Positions 1-7,551 of a stretch of DNA of 64,000 bases are shown here, one piece after another. Position numbers and translations under genes: made by a program. The notes beneath the pieces were generated by a model that was not told the DNA's origin, ran no database searches, and was given only the letters and a program-made list of their open reading frames with translations. The stretch covers positions 2,728,001 through 2,792,000 of the forward strand of contig OZ244118.1 of assembly GCA_965215765.1 (NCBI GenBank). Reading direction: 5' to 3'. Source of the stretch: G965212025 sp965215765 (GTDB lineage: Bacteria; Pseudomonadota; Gammaproteobacteria; Poriferisulfidales; Oxydemutatoraceae). How positions within the stretch are numbered: the first letter of the stretch is position 1; each line of letters begins with the position of its first letter.

Positions 1-157
1 GCTCATGCCTTCAAACAGATCCCGTCTGCCACCAGACACTCTGCGCATTCCGCAATCGCCCAGCAGCCCCCAATACTGAAGTTTGAGTTGCGCGCTATAA
101 CCAAAAAATCCGGCGCACACACTGCACCATAAGCCTTCAAGACTTCCTGACTTTCAT
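1..157 (-). pseudogene. Truncated copy of the redoxin gene 3' region
   Basis: This stretch aligns base for base, with scattered substitutions, to 814-970 inside the redoxin gene at 736-1290 (constant offset 813). The similarity stops abruptly at 157/970. One base is missing in the copy shortly after the GCGCCGGATTTTTT stretch, so the reading frame is broken. The copy has no 5' half and runs off the left edge of the window. It is therefore a 5'-truncated, frameshifted duplicate. The spacing suggests an 813-bp tandem duplication that also carried bufA1. Confidence 0.85.
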
Positions 158-173
158 ACTGAACTTTCCGGGT

Positions 174-476
174 TTATTTCATCTCGTCGCCGGACATCAT
201 CATGCCGACGCCAGCACCCGCCAATTTCTCACAGATTCCTTTCGGAATTGCAATGAAGGCATCCGCCTGTTTGTCCATCTTGGCATGACCCGCACAGGAC
301 GAGCTACCAGTCGCACAATCGTTTTTGCCAGCCTTGGCAACACCGAAGCATTTCACATTATCGCCCATCATGGCACCCTTCTCCTTGTGAGAGTCCGCAC
401 ACGCAGTCGTGGCACCCAAGCCAACGAAAGCAAGACCGGCCAAAGTGGAAACAAGCAAATTTCTGGAATCTTTCAT
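174..476 (-). CDS. bufA1: BufA1-family (DUF2282) bufferin-type metallophore precursor
   Basis: The product is a 100-residue small exported protein. It has an N-terminal signal peptide ending near ACADS (about residues 1-27). The mature part is Cys-rich with C43, C54, C61 and C82, in the spacing and context (VKCFGVAKAGKNDCA, then SSCAG) typical of DUF2282 proteins. Those are now described as bufferins, copper-binding peptides whose cysteines are modified by a DUF692/MNIO enzyme (BufB). The ATG at 476 is chosen because GAGG lies about 8 nt upstream and because it gives a clean signal peptide; the longer ORF adds a non-signal extension. No bufB or bufC is visible in this window; they would have to lie left of base 1 or elsewhere. 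It is followed by a redoxin remnant and preceded by the intact redoxin gene, also on the minus strand. Confidence 0.8.
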   Translation of the reverse strand: MKDSRNLLVSTLAGLAFVGLGATTACADSHKEKGAMMGDNVKCFGVAKAGKNDCATGSSSCAGHAKMDKQADAFIAIPKGICEKLAGAGVGMMMSGDEMK

Positions 477-735
477 TAAATCAAACCTCATGTTTGGTAC
501 GCTCCTGGAAAAGCACGAGCCACTCGCCCAAAAACGGGTCAAGCCACGACATCACGCTGAAGCAGACCTGATGCTAGTCTTGGCACGTTCAAGGTGTCAA
601 GCAAAACCACGCCCGGTGAGCGTGAGTTTTGCACCGTCTGTCTGTCACGCCAGAAAGGAGGAAGCGTGTATTCAGGATACGCCAAGGGTTTGGGACTTCT
701 GCAAGCCGCACCGGAAAGTGTCGGTGCCGACCAAG

Positions 736-1290
736 CTATCTCATCCTCCACTTCAAAGAACAGCCAATGCTTCGATATTGTTCGGCTGGTCCCTCGCCGG
801 TCTTCGCAACCAGGCTCATACCTTCAAACAGATCCCGTCTGCCACCAGGCACTCTGCTCATTCCGCAATCGTCCAGCCGCCCTCGATACTGAAGTTCGAG
901 CTGCGCGTTGTAACCGAAAAAATCCGGCGTACACACTGCACCATAAGCCCTCGCGACTTCCTGGCTTTCATCGTAAAGGTATGGAAACGTGAACTGGTAC
1001 TGCGCAGCAATCCTTCCCATGTTTTCAAACGAATCTTCAGGATACTCATCCGAGTCGTTTGACATGATCGCCACTGATGACACCCCGTGTTGCGCAAGCT
1101 CAGCAGCATCCCGACAAATTTTGTGTTGCACCGCCTTTACAAAGGGGCAGTGGTTGCAAATAAACATCACCAAGGTTCCTTTGCTTCCCTGACAGTCAGA
1201 AAGCGTGTAAGTCTTGCCATCGGTAGACAACAAAGAAAAATCTGGAGCCTCTGCCCCAAAATCACAAACAGGCGTTACCGTTTCAGCCAT
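736..1290 (-). CDS. Thioredoxin/AhpC-TSA family redoxin
   Basis: 184 residues with a thioredoxin fold. The pattern GAEAPDFSL near residues 12-20 is the usual redoxin entry strand, and the redox motif CNHC at 45-48 is followed by PFVK, as in the thioredoxin-family proteins annotated as AhpC/TSA-like. It lacks a signal peptide, so it is probably cytoplasmic. It probably acts in thiol/peroxide metabolism; the substrate cannot be told from the sequence. Its C-terminal region has a broken duplicate at 1-157. The intergenic DNA between it and bufA1 (477-735) shows no convincing gene. Confidence 0.85.
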   Translation of the reverse strand: MAETVTPVCDFGAEAPDFSLLSTDGKTYTLSDCQGSKGTLVMFICNHCPFVKAVQHKICRDAAELAQHGVSSVAIMSNDSDEYPEDSFENMGRIAAQYQFTFPYLYDESQEVARAYGAVCTPDFFGYNAQLELQYRGRLDDCGMSRVPGGRRDLFEGMSLVAKTGEGPAEQYRSIGCSLKWRMR

Positions 1291-1401
1291 AGTGTTTCAT
1301 CCTAAAGTTCACGTCTGCCCCCGAGGCGACGCACAGCTGTAATTCTAAAGAAAATCTGAAGCCAGGGAGCAGGAATCAAAGACACGGTGAAGACCTGTCG
1401 A

Positions 1402-1480
1402 GCCGGTTACGACGGCAAGCCGCAAGCTCACAGTGCCTTCTTGAATCAGTTGCGACGGCAAGCCGCAAGCTCACGGTACC
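1402..1480. repeat. Two direct copies of a ~33-bp element, period 46 bp, in a non-coding gap
   Basis: The element GACGGCAAGCCGCAAGCTCA occurs at about 1409 and 1455, flanked by similar bases on both sides (GGTTAC or AGTTGC before, AGTGCC or GGTACC after). It sits in the gene-free stretch 1291-1599. No conserved protein is visible in that stretch; the one open frame crossing it (1387-1644) has no ribosome-binding site and unlikely composition. Confidence 0.7.
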
Positions 1481-1599
1481 TGCGCTCTTGGTCGTTCACG
1501 CGCGGCATCCCGAAGCTGGCTGATTTTTGTGCCGCCAAAGACCCTCAATCGAACAGTCATGAGTTGAAGAGGTCACAACGATGCTATGATCTCCGCCTG

Positions 1600-1678
1600 C
1601 ATTTCAGCCAAAAACGACGCTTGTTTTTGTTCACAACAGGGTAATTCACAATGAAAGATTCATCCCCTCTATTCACTA
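1600..1678 (+). repeat. Copy of the metK leader and first codons
   Basis: Bases 1600-1678 match 2601-2679 (offset 1001) with only a handful of substitutions. The match covers the 50-bp leader, the GGGAATTCA-like ribosome-binding region, the ATG, and the first nine codons of metK (compare MKDSSPLFT with MTDSSRLFT). Downstream of the match the two sequences are unrelated. The translation-initiation region of metK has therefore been placed in front of a different ORF. A TATGAT hexamer at 1584-1589, just upstream, could be a -10 box. Confidence 0.85.
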
Positions 1679-1878
1679 TCTTGGCCATCCTGGCCATCTT
1701 GTCAGGAACGGTCGTCCTGATAGGTGCAGAAGGTGCCATTCACGAAATAGAGGCACTCATCCTGTTCCTTATCGCAGCTGTTCTCATTTCGGGAGCTGGT
1801 GTTTTAAAGCTGTCAATGGACTTCGCAGGGACCTGGCAAATGGTAAGAAGGACTGAAGAACAAAGTAAGCCTTGTTGA
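1651..1878 (+). CDS. Small two-helix membrane protein with metK-derived start
   Basis: 75 residues. The first nine residues come from a duplicated metK start (see the leader copy at 1600-1678). The rest forms two hydrophobic helices, about 9-26 and 34-55, joined by a short acidic loop, and ends with a charged tail and a terminal Cys. I do not recognise a family. It has the same good ribosome-binding region as metK, so it is likely translated if transcribed. It may be a chimera created by the duplication, or an older small membrane gene that acquired a new leader. Confidence 0.55.
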   Translation: MKDSSPLFTILAILAILSGTVVLIGAEGAIHEIEALILFLIAAVLISGAGVLKLSMDFAGTWQMVRRTEEQSKPC

Positions 1879-1959
1879 GCAACGTGCCACACTGGATAGA
1901 TATTTCATGGTGCCCAATTCCTTCCAGGGAAAGCATCACACGGAAAAAAAGAGAAAGAG

Positions 1960-2544
1960 ATGAAGCTGTTTAAGTCGGTGGTTCCCGCAATTGTTTTTTT
2001 GGTGCTCTCATCGAATGTGATGGCCGCAGACAGTGTTACCAAGGCACATGGTGGAACTGTAAATACCAAACTTGGCACCGACTACTTCACAAACGAGGAA
2101 TCTTCACTCACAAGGGAGTGGGTTACTGTTCATGATGGTTCAATGCCAGCAGACATATCCGGAACAGTCGGTGTCGAGACCATCAATTTTGGTCGTGATA
2201 ATAGTTACAGGGCTGAGTATGGCGTAATCGCCAAAGAGGCACTTTCAGCGATTGAGGTGATATTTTTAACTTTTGATATATGGGGCGACTATTCTGGTGC
2301 TTTCTCAGCAACGGATATAGTTGATATAGAAGCGAAAACGATAAAGAAATTTAATGACGTGTCATGGGGCATTTCATGGAAGCAAATGACAGAGCATTAC
2401 GCCTCAATAGCTTATATCTCCAAAGTTAGAACAAGGGACGGGAAAGTTATTAAAGCAAATCCTGAAATTGTTCTTGAACAGGCAAGAAAATTCTCGAAAA
2501 AATTCTCTGAGGGTGACCTTGGGCCAGAACCAAGGGAGAAATGA
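1960..2544 (+). CDS. Exported protein of unknown function
   Basis: 194 residues. A typical signal peptide (MKLFK, hydrophobic core, VMA-A) ends near residue 22. The mature part is mixed alpha/beta in appearance with no motif I recognise, and it ends in a charged Lys/Glu-rich tail. The ATG follows a purine-rich AAAGAGAAAGAG stretch. Codon use is more A+T-rich than in metK and ahcY next to it, which could mean recent acquisition. It lies within the 1001-bp segment bounded by the two metK leader copies. Confidence 0.65.
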   Translation: MKLFKSVVPAIVFLVLSSNVMAADSVTKAHGGTVNTKLGTDYFTNEESSLTREWVTVHDGSMPADISGTVGVETINFGRDNSYRAEYGVIAKEALSAIEVIFLTFDIWGDYSGAFSATDIVDIEAKTIKKFNDVSWGISWKQMTEHYASIAYISKVRTRDGKVIKANPEIVLEQARKFSKKFSEGDLGPEPREK

Positions 2545-2651
2545 AAAATGCTTGGGAATTACGTACACTTGGACATTAAGGGGCACCGTCCCCCGGCTTT
2601 CATTTCAGCCAAAAACGACGCTTGTTTTCGTTCACAACAGGGGAATTCATA

Positions 2652-3809
2652 ATGACAGATTCATCCCGCCTATTCACTTCAGAGTCGGTTTCGGCAGGCC
2701 ATCCTGACAAGGTGTGCGACCGGATTTCCGACAGAATTCTGGACGCTTTACTGGAAAAAGATCCCTGCTCCCGAGTGGCTTGTGAAGCAATGATCAAGGG
2801 TAACGTCCTGGTCATCGCTGGAGAGATAACTTCCAGATACCAACCAGATTACGCAGAGCTGGCCAGAGAGGTGATCCGGGATAGCGGTTACACCAACAAG
2901 GCTTACGGCTGTTGTGCAGAGGATTACAACATTCTGCTGTTGCTCAGCAAGCAATCCAAAGACATTAACGAGGGCGTGGGGAAAGAAGGTGCCGGAGATC
3001 AAGGAACCATGTTTGGTTACGCAACACGAGAGACTGAAAGCTTCATGCCCGCACCTATTGAATCTGCCCACCGCCTGATGCGCCGCCATGCCGAGTTACG
3101 CAAAACGGGGGCGTGTGACAAGCTAGGACCGGACGCCAAGGCGCAAGTCACGATGAGATACGAGCGTGACGTCCCTGTCGCTGTTGAAAAAGTGGTTTTG
3201 TCAACGCAACACCGGGCAGATTTCCACATTGATGATGTGCGTGAGTATGTCGAAAACGACATCATCCGGAAAGTCATTCCGGAGAATTTGCTGAAAGACT
3301 GCACATTTCAAATCAATCCGGCAGGACCGTTCATAAAGGGTGGGCCGACGGCTGACTGCGGACTGACCGGACGGAAAATTATTGTTGATACCTACGGCGG
3401 CGTGGCGCGACACGGGGGTGGTGCCATGTCGGGGAAAGACCCTAGCAAAGTAGATCGTTCTGCTTCTTATGCCGCCCGATACATCGCAAAGCACCTGGTC
3501 AAAGCAGAGCTGGTGGAACGTTGCGAAGTACAACTTTCCTACGCGATCGGCGTGGCGGAGCCAGTGGCGGTTTTTGTGGATCACTTCCAGACTTCCAGTC
3601 TTTGCAGTCAGGATTTGGAAAAAATCGTGCGGAAATATTTCAAGTTGCGACCAGCCGGCATCATTGAAATGCTGGATTTGCGCCGCCCGATTTACACCCA
3701 GACAGCAGCTCTTGGACATTTCGGTCGTGATGAACGACCCGGGTTCAGTTGGGAGCAATATGACGAAGCACGGTTGCAAGCCCTTGGCGATGCTGCTGCC
3801 CGCTACTAG
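2652..3809 (+). CDS. metK: S-adenosylmethionine synthetase
   Basis: Makes S-adenosylmethionine from methionine and ATP in the cytoplasm. The product is 385 residues, the usual family length. Recognisable motifs are the N-terminal GHPDK (14-18), the methionine/ATP-site signature GAGDQGTMFGYA, and the phosphate-binding GGGAMSGKDPSKVDRS. The ATG at 2652 follows AGGGGA at a good distance; the extension upstream to 2622 lies in the duplicated leader and is not expected to be translated. It is followed after 51 bp by ahcY, so the pair makes SAM and clears S-adenosylhomocysteine. No SAM riboswitch was recognised in the leader. Confidence 0.97.
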   Translation: MTDSSRLFTSESVSAGHPDKVCDRISDRILDALLEKDPCSRVACEAMIKGNVLVIAGEITSRYQPDYAELAREVIRDSGYTNKAYGCCAEDYNILLLLSKQSKDINEGVGKEGAGDQGTMFGYATRETESFMPAPIESAHRLMRRHAELRKTGACDKLGPDAKAQVTMRYERDVPVAVEKVVLSTQHRADFHIDDVREYVENDIIRKVIPENLLKDCTFQINPAGPFIKGGPTADCGLTGRKIIVDTYGGVARHGGGAMSGKDPSKVDRSASYAARYIAKHLVKAELVERCEVQLSYAIGVAEPVAVFVDHFQTSSLCSQDLEKIVRKYFKLRPAGIIEMLDLRRPIYTQTAALGHFGRDERPGFSWEQYDEARLQALGDAAARY

Positions 3810-3860
3810 CCTGTCCGGGATCTCCTGACCATCACCAAACCGCAACGAGATGAAATCAAT

Positions 3861-5171
3861 ATGGCCACACCAGCACATAAACTGACACCAGACTACAAAG
3901 TAGCGGATCTGAAGCTTTGCAACTGGGGACGAAAAGAGATCCGGATTGCAGAAACCGAAATGCCGGGACTGATGGCGTTGCGTTCCGAATACGGGAACAG
4001 CAGACCGCTGGCAGGCGCACGCATCGCCGGTTGCCTGCACATGACCATACAAACTGCGGTTCTCATCGAAACACTGACCGCATTGGGCGCTGAAGTCCGC
4101 TGGTCATCGTGCAACATTTTTTCCACGCAGGATCATGCCGCTGCGGCCATTGCCGCTGAAAACATTCCGGTTTTCGCCTGGAAAGAGGAAAGCGAGGAAG
4201 AATACTGGTGGTGCATCGAACAAACCCTGAATGGTCCAGGTGGCTGGACGCCAAACCTGCTACTCGACGATGGGGGAGATTTAACGAAACACGTTTATGA
4301 GAACCACAGTAAATTGTTAGCAGACATAAAAGGCATTACGGAAGAAACGACGACTGGCGTGAACCGTCTTTACGAAATGGAGCAAAAAGGCACGTTGAAA
4401 TCCGTGGCGTTTAACGTCAATGATTCGGTTACAAAATCAAAATTTGACAACACCTACGGTTGCCGTGAGTCACTCCTTGATGGCATCAAACGCGCTACGG
4501 ACGTGATGATTGCGGGAAAATTGGCCGTCGTATGTGGCTACGGAAACGTTGGCAAAGGCTGCGTGCAATCTTTGCGGGGACAAGGCTGTCGTGTATGGGT
4601 TACGGAAATAGACCCGATCTGCGCGCTACAGGCCGCCATGGAAGGATATCGTGTTGTCACCATGGAGCAAGCCGTGAAGGAAGCGAATATTTTTGTCGCA
4701 GCCACAGGCAACCTGCATGTCATCAATTACGAGCACCTTGCCAACATGAAAAACCAGTCCATCGTCTGCAATATCGGCCATTTCGACAACGAAATTGATG
4801 TCGACTCGCTACGCGCATTGCCCTGGGAAAACATCAAGCCGCAGGTGGATCACGTGATTTTCCCAGATGGCAAACGCATCATCCTGCTCGCCGAGGGTCG
4901 TCTGGTGAACCTGAGCTGCGCGACCGGGCATCCGAGTTTCGTGATGTCCAATTCTTTCTGTAACCAGGTTCTTGCGCAGTTGGAACTATGGCAAAACAAG
5001 AACCATTACGATGTCGCAGTCCATATGCTCCCGAAGCACCTGGACGAGAAGGTCGCACACCTGCATCTGGAACAGTTGGGAGTGAACTTGACCACCATGA
5101 CAGAAAAACAGGCGAATTACCTGGGGATGCCCGTGGACGGGCCGTACAAACCCGAGCACTATCGCTACTGA
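3861..5171 (+). CDS. ahcY: Adenosylhomocysteinase
   Basis: Hydrolyses S-adenosylhomocysteine to adenosine and homocysteine, relieving product inhibition of methyltransferases. 436 residues. The NAD-binding glycine-rich motif reads GYGNVGKG, where many homologues have GYGDVGKG. The N-terminal substrate region (HMTIQTAVLIETL, then CNIFSTQDHAAAA) and the C-terminal DGPYKPEHYRY tail are characteristic. The start at 3861 follows GAGATGA. It forms a methyl-cycle pair with metK. The next gene, prmC, starts within about 50 bp, so the three may be co-transcribed. Confidence 0.97.
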   Translation: MATPAHKLTPDYKVADLKLCNWGRKEIRIAETEMPGLMALRSEYGNSRPLAGARIAGCLHMTIQTAVLIETLTALGAEVRWSSCNIFSTQDHAAAAIAAENIPVFAWKEESEEEYWWCIEQTLNGPGGWTPNLLLDDGGDLTKHVYENHSKLLADIKGITEETTTGVNRLYEMEQKGTLKSVAFNVNDSVTKSKFDNTYGCRESLLDGIKRATDVMIAGKLAVVCGYGNVGKGCVQSLRGQGCRVWVTEIDPICALQAAMEGYRVVTMEQAVKEANIFVAATGNLHVINYEHLANMKNQSIVCNIGHFDNEIDVDSLRALPWENIKPQVDHVIFPDGKRIILLAEGRLVNLSCATGHPSFVMSNSFCNQVLAQLELWQNKNHYDVAVHMLPKHLDEKVAHLHLEQLGVNLTTMTEKQANYLGMPVDGPYKPEHYRY

Positions 5172-5203
5172 ATAACGCACCACAGCTCCCTTTCGCTAAT
5201 GGA

Positions 5204-6088
5204 GTGCATGGGCTGGACGTGAAAGAGAACACGCTTGCGGCAATCCGCTCCTGTTACCACAGGAATTGGAGCAAGCGGCTTTCCCCCAAGGAACTGGATT
5301 ATCTCCTGTGCCATGCTTTTCATATTTCCTATCCGCAGCTCTTCACAAGAAGCCGCTGGGTGGTTCCTGCCGAGTACCTGCAACGTTTTCAGGAAATGGC
5401 AGTGCGCAGAGCCTCTGGAGTTCCGCTTGCCTACCTGCGTGGACGAAAAGAATTTTATTCCCTGGAATTTGAAGTCACCACCGCGACCTTGACGCCGCGC
5501 CCGGAAACCGAAATGCTGGTGGACTTTGCCGTACACCACGCCCCGCAAGGCGCAAAACTGCTTGAGCTCGGGTGCGGGTGCGGTGCGGTTGCCATCGCGA
5601 TCGCCCGTCACCGCATCGACTTGAACATCACTGCTTGCGACATCAGTACTGAAGCATTGAGAGTTGCCGGTCGGAATGTGCGCAAACATAACGTTCGCGT
5701 GCGTCTGGTGAAAAGCAATTGGTTTGGCGCTCTACGGAGACGCCGCGTTTTTCACTGCATCGTCGCCAACGTTCCCTATTTGCGCCCCGGAGAAGCGCGT
5801 GGCGGCGATATCACCACCCGCCATGAGCCGAAGCTGGCGTTGCTGGCTGGAGAAAACGGGCTGGCGTCCTTGCGTCAGGTTTTAGAGGAAGCTCCCCGCT
5901 ACTTGGTGAACGGCGGCTTGATCGCGCTGGAACACTCCTCTTGGCAAAGGTTTCCCGTAGCGGCGATGGCGATGCGCGCAGGTTTCCGAAACCTGCGTTG
6001 CAACAAAGACTATGCCGGACTGTCCCGCATGACCGTGGGGAAAATTGGCGGCAAGAAACCGTGGAGCCACCCGCGCTCCGGCGTCTAA
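5204..6088 (+). CDS. prmC: PrmC/HemK-family protein-(glutamine-N5) methyltransferase
   Basis: This family methylates the GGQ glutamine of peptide-chain release factors using SAM. The N-terminal helical domain is followed by the SAM-binding motif LELGCGCGAVAIAIA and an acidic loop (TACDIS). The catalytic NPPY motif is replaced by NVPY (codons AAC GTT CCC TAT at 5768-5779). The C-terminal EPKLALLAGENGL and EH motifs fit PrmC. No ATG lies in frame at the right place; GTG at 5204 or 5219 are the candidates, giving about 294 or 289 residues. It follows ahcY and ends with a 4-bp convergent overlap with gatB. Confidence 0.85.
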   Translation: MHGLDVKENTLAAIRSCYHRNWSKRLSPKELDYLLCHAFHISYPQLFTRSRWVVPAEYLQRFQEMAVRRASGVPLAYLRGRKEFYSLEFEVTTATLTPRPETEMLVDFAVHHAPQGAKLLELGCGCGAVAIAIARHRIDLNITACDISTEALRVAGRNVRKHNVRVRLVKSNWFGALRRRRVFHCIVANVPYLRPGEARGGDITTRHEPKLALLAGENGLASLRQVLEEAPRYLVNGGLIALEHSSWQRFPVAAMAMRAGFRNLRCNKDYAGLSRMTVGKIGGKKPWSHPRSGV

Positions 6089-7551
6089 ACGGATGGCGTC
6101 TTGCTACGATCCGAGCTGTCAGCCAGTTGCATTCTCAATAATTCACTGACACGGCGCGGATTGGCTTTTCCTGCGCTCGCCTGCATGACACGACCGACAA
6201 AGTAGCCCAATATATTGGTCTTCCCCGCCTGGTACTGCGCGACCTGAGCCTCGTTCTCTGACAGGACTCCCGAGATGATTTCAGTCAGACGTGCCTCATC
6301 ACTGATTTGCCCCACATCCATTTTCCGGATCACATCTTTGGCACTGGCACCCTGCACCCACATTTCCCGAAACACGGCACGCGCCGTATGCGTGGACAGC
6401 TGACCCGAAACCACACAATCCAGCAACTCCGCCAAACATTCTGGCGACATCTTGCAGGCAGCAATGCCCAGCCTGTCACGGTTCAGTGCCGCCGCCAAAA
6501 CTCCGCTTATCCAGGAAAACACTGCTCGAGGGCTGGCGTCCGTACGCTTGGCACAATTTTCAAAGTAGTCCACCATTTCCCGATCTTCAAACAGCCGATC
6601 CAACTCCGCATCGCCTAAAGCGTAAGCCGCCGCCAAGCGCGCGCGTCGTGGCTCAGGAAGCTCAGGCAAAGCGCGACGCTGCTGCTCAAGAAAGGCCTCG
6701 TCAATTTGCAGTGGCAACAAATCAGGATCAGGGAAATAACGATAGTCCTCCGCCTCTTCCTTGCTCCGCATCGAGTGGGTTTCTCCGGTCGCAGGGTCAT
6801 AAAGGCGGGTCTCCTGCGTCACGACACCTCCGCTTTCAAGCAGACGTTTCTGGCGCTTGATTTCATGGTGCAGCGCTTTTTCCAAAAACCGGAAGGAGTT
6901 GAGGTTTTTCAGCTCTGTACGTGTGCCGAGCTTTTCCGCGCCCGCAGGTCGCAGGGAAATATTCGCGTCACAACGAAAGCTGCCTTCTTCCATGTTGCCA
7001 TCGCTGATTCCCAACCAGCGCACGAGCGCGTGGATTTTTCTCACGTAGGCCAGTGCCACATCCACATCGTACATTTCTGGCTCGGAAACAATTTCCAGCA
7101 ACGGTGTCCCTGCCCGATTCAGGTCAATCGCGGTTTTACCTGGAAACTGGTCATGGATGGAGCGACCTGCGTCTTCTTCAAGGTGCGCACGGGTAATACC
7201 AATCAAATGAACTCGTTTGTCTTTGCCAGTCACTTCCATCTTGCCGTATCCCACAATCGGTTGCTCGTACTGGCTAATTTGATAACCTTTCGGCAAATCC
7301 GGATAAAAATAATTTTTGCGCGCAAACACGCAAGAGCGGCTGACTTCGGCGTTGATCGCCAAACCGAACAGTACCGCCTTGCACACTGGATCCTGGTTGA
7401 GAACCGGCAATGTACCCGGCAAAGCCACATCAATACCGCAAGCATGAGTATTGGCTTCGTTACAAAACTCGGCGCTCGCACCCGAAAAAAGCTTGCTGCT
7501 ACTTTTCAGGCGCACGTGAATTTCCAGACCCATCACTGTCTGCCAATTCAT
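6085..7551 (-). CDS. gatB: Asp-tRNA(Asn)/Glu-tRNA(Gln) amidotransferase subunit B
   Basis: The kinase/amidotransferase subunit that binds the misacylated tRNA. 488 residues, full length. The cradle-domain signature KNYFYPDLPKGYQISQYEQP is intact, and the C-terminal helical/YqeY-like tail is present. Its start overlaps the gatA stop by 4 bp, so translation is coupled. It works with GatA, which supplies ammonia, and with the small scaffold GatC. Confidence 0.97.
   Translation of the reverse strand: MNWQTVMGLEIHVRLKSSSKLFSGASAEFCNEANTHACGIDVALPGTLPVLNQDPVCKAVLFGLAINAEVSRSCVFARKNYFYPDLPKGYQISQYEQPIVGYGKMEVTGKDKRVHLIGITRAHLEEDAGRSIHDQFPGKTAIDLNRAGTPLLEIVSEPEMYDVDVALAYVRKIHALVRWLGISDGNMEEGSFRCDANISLRPAGAEKLGTRTELKNLNSFRFLEKALHHEIKRQKRLLESGGVVTQETRLYDPATGETHSMRSKEEAEDYRYFPDPDLLPLQIDEAFLEQQRRALPELPEPRRARLAAAYALGDAELDRLFEDREMVDYFENCAKRTDASPRAVFSWISGVLAAALNRDRLGIAACKMSPECLAELLDCVVSGQLSTHTARAVFREMWVQGASAKDVIRKMDVGQISDEARLTEIISGVLSENEAQVAQYQAGKTNILGYFVGRVMQASAGKANPRRVSELLRMQLADSSDRSKTPSV

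Noticed and set aside
1387..1644. 85-codon plus-strand ORF
   Set aside because: No ribosome-binding site, crosses a direct repeat and the metK leader copy, and has no family resemblance.
2545..2651. SAM riboswitch ahead of metK
   Set aside because: The leader is only about 100 bp and shows none of the conserved helices of known SAM riboswitches that I could recognise.
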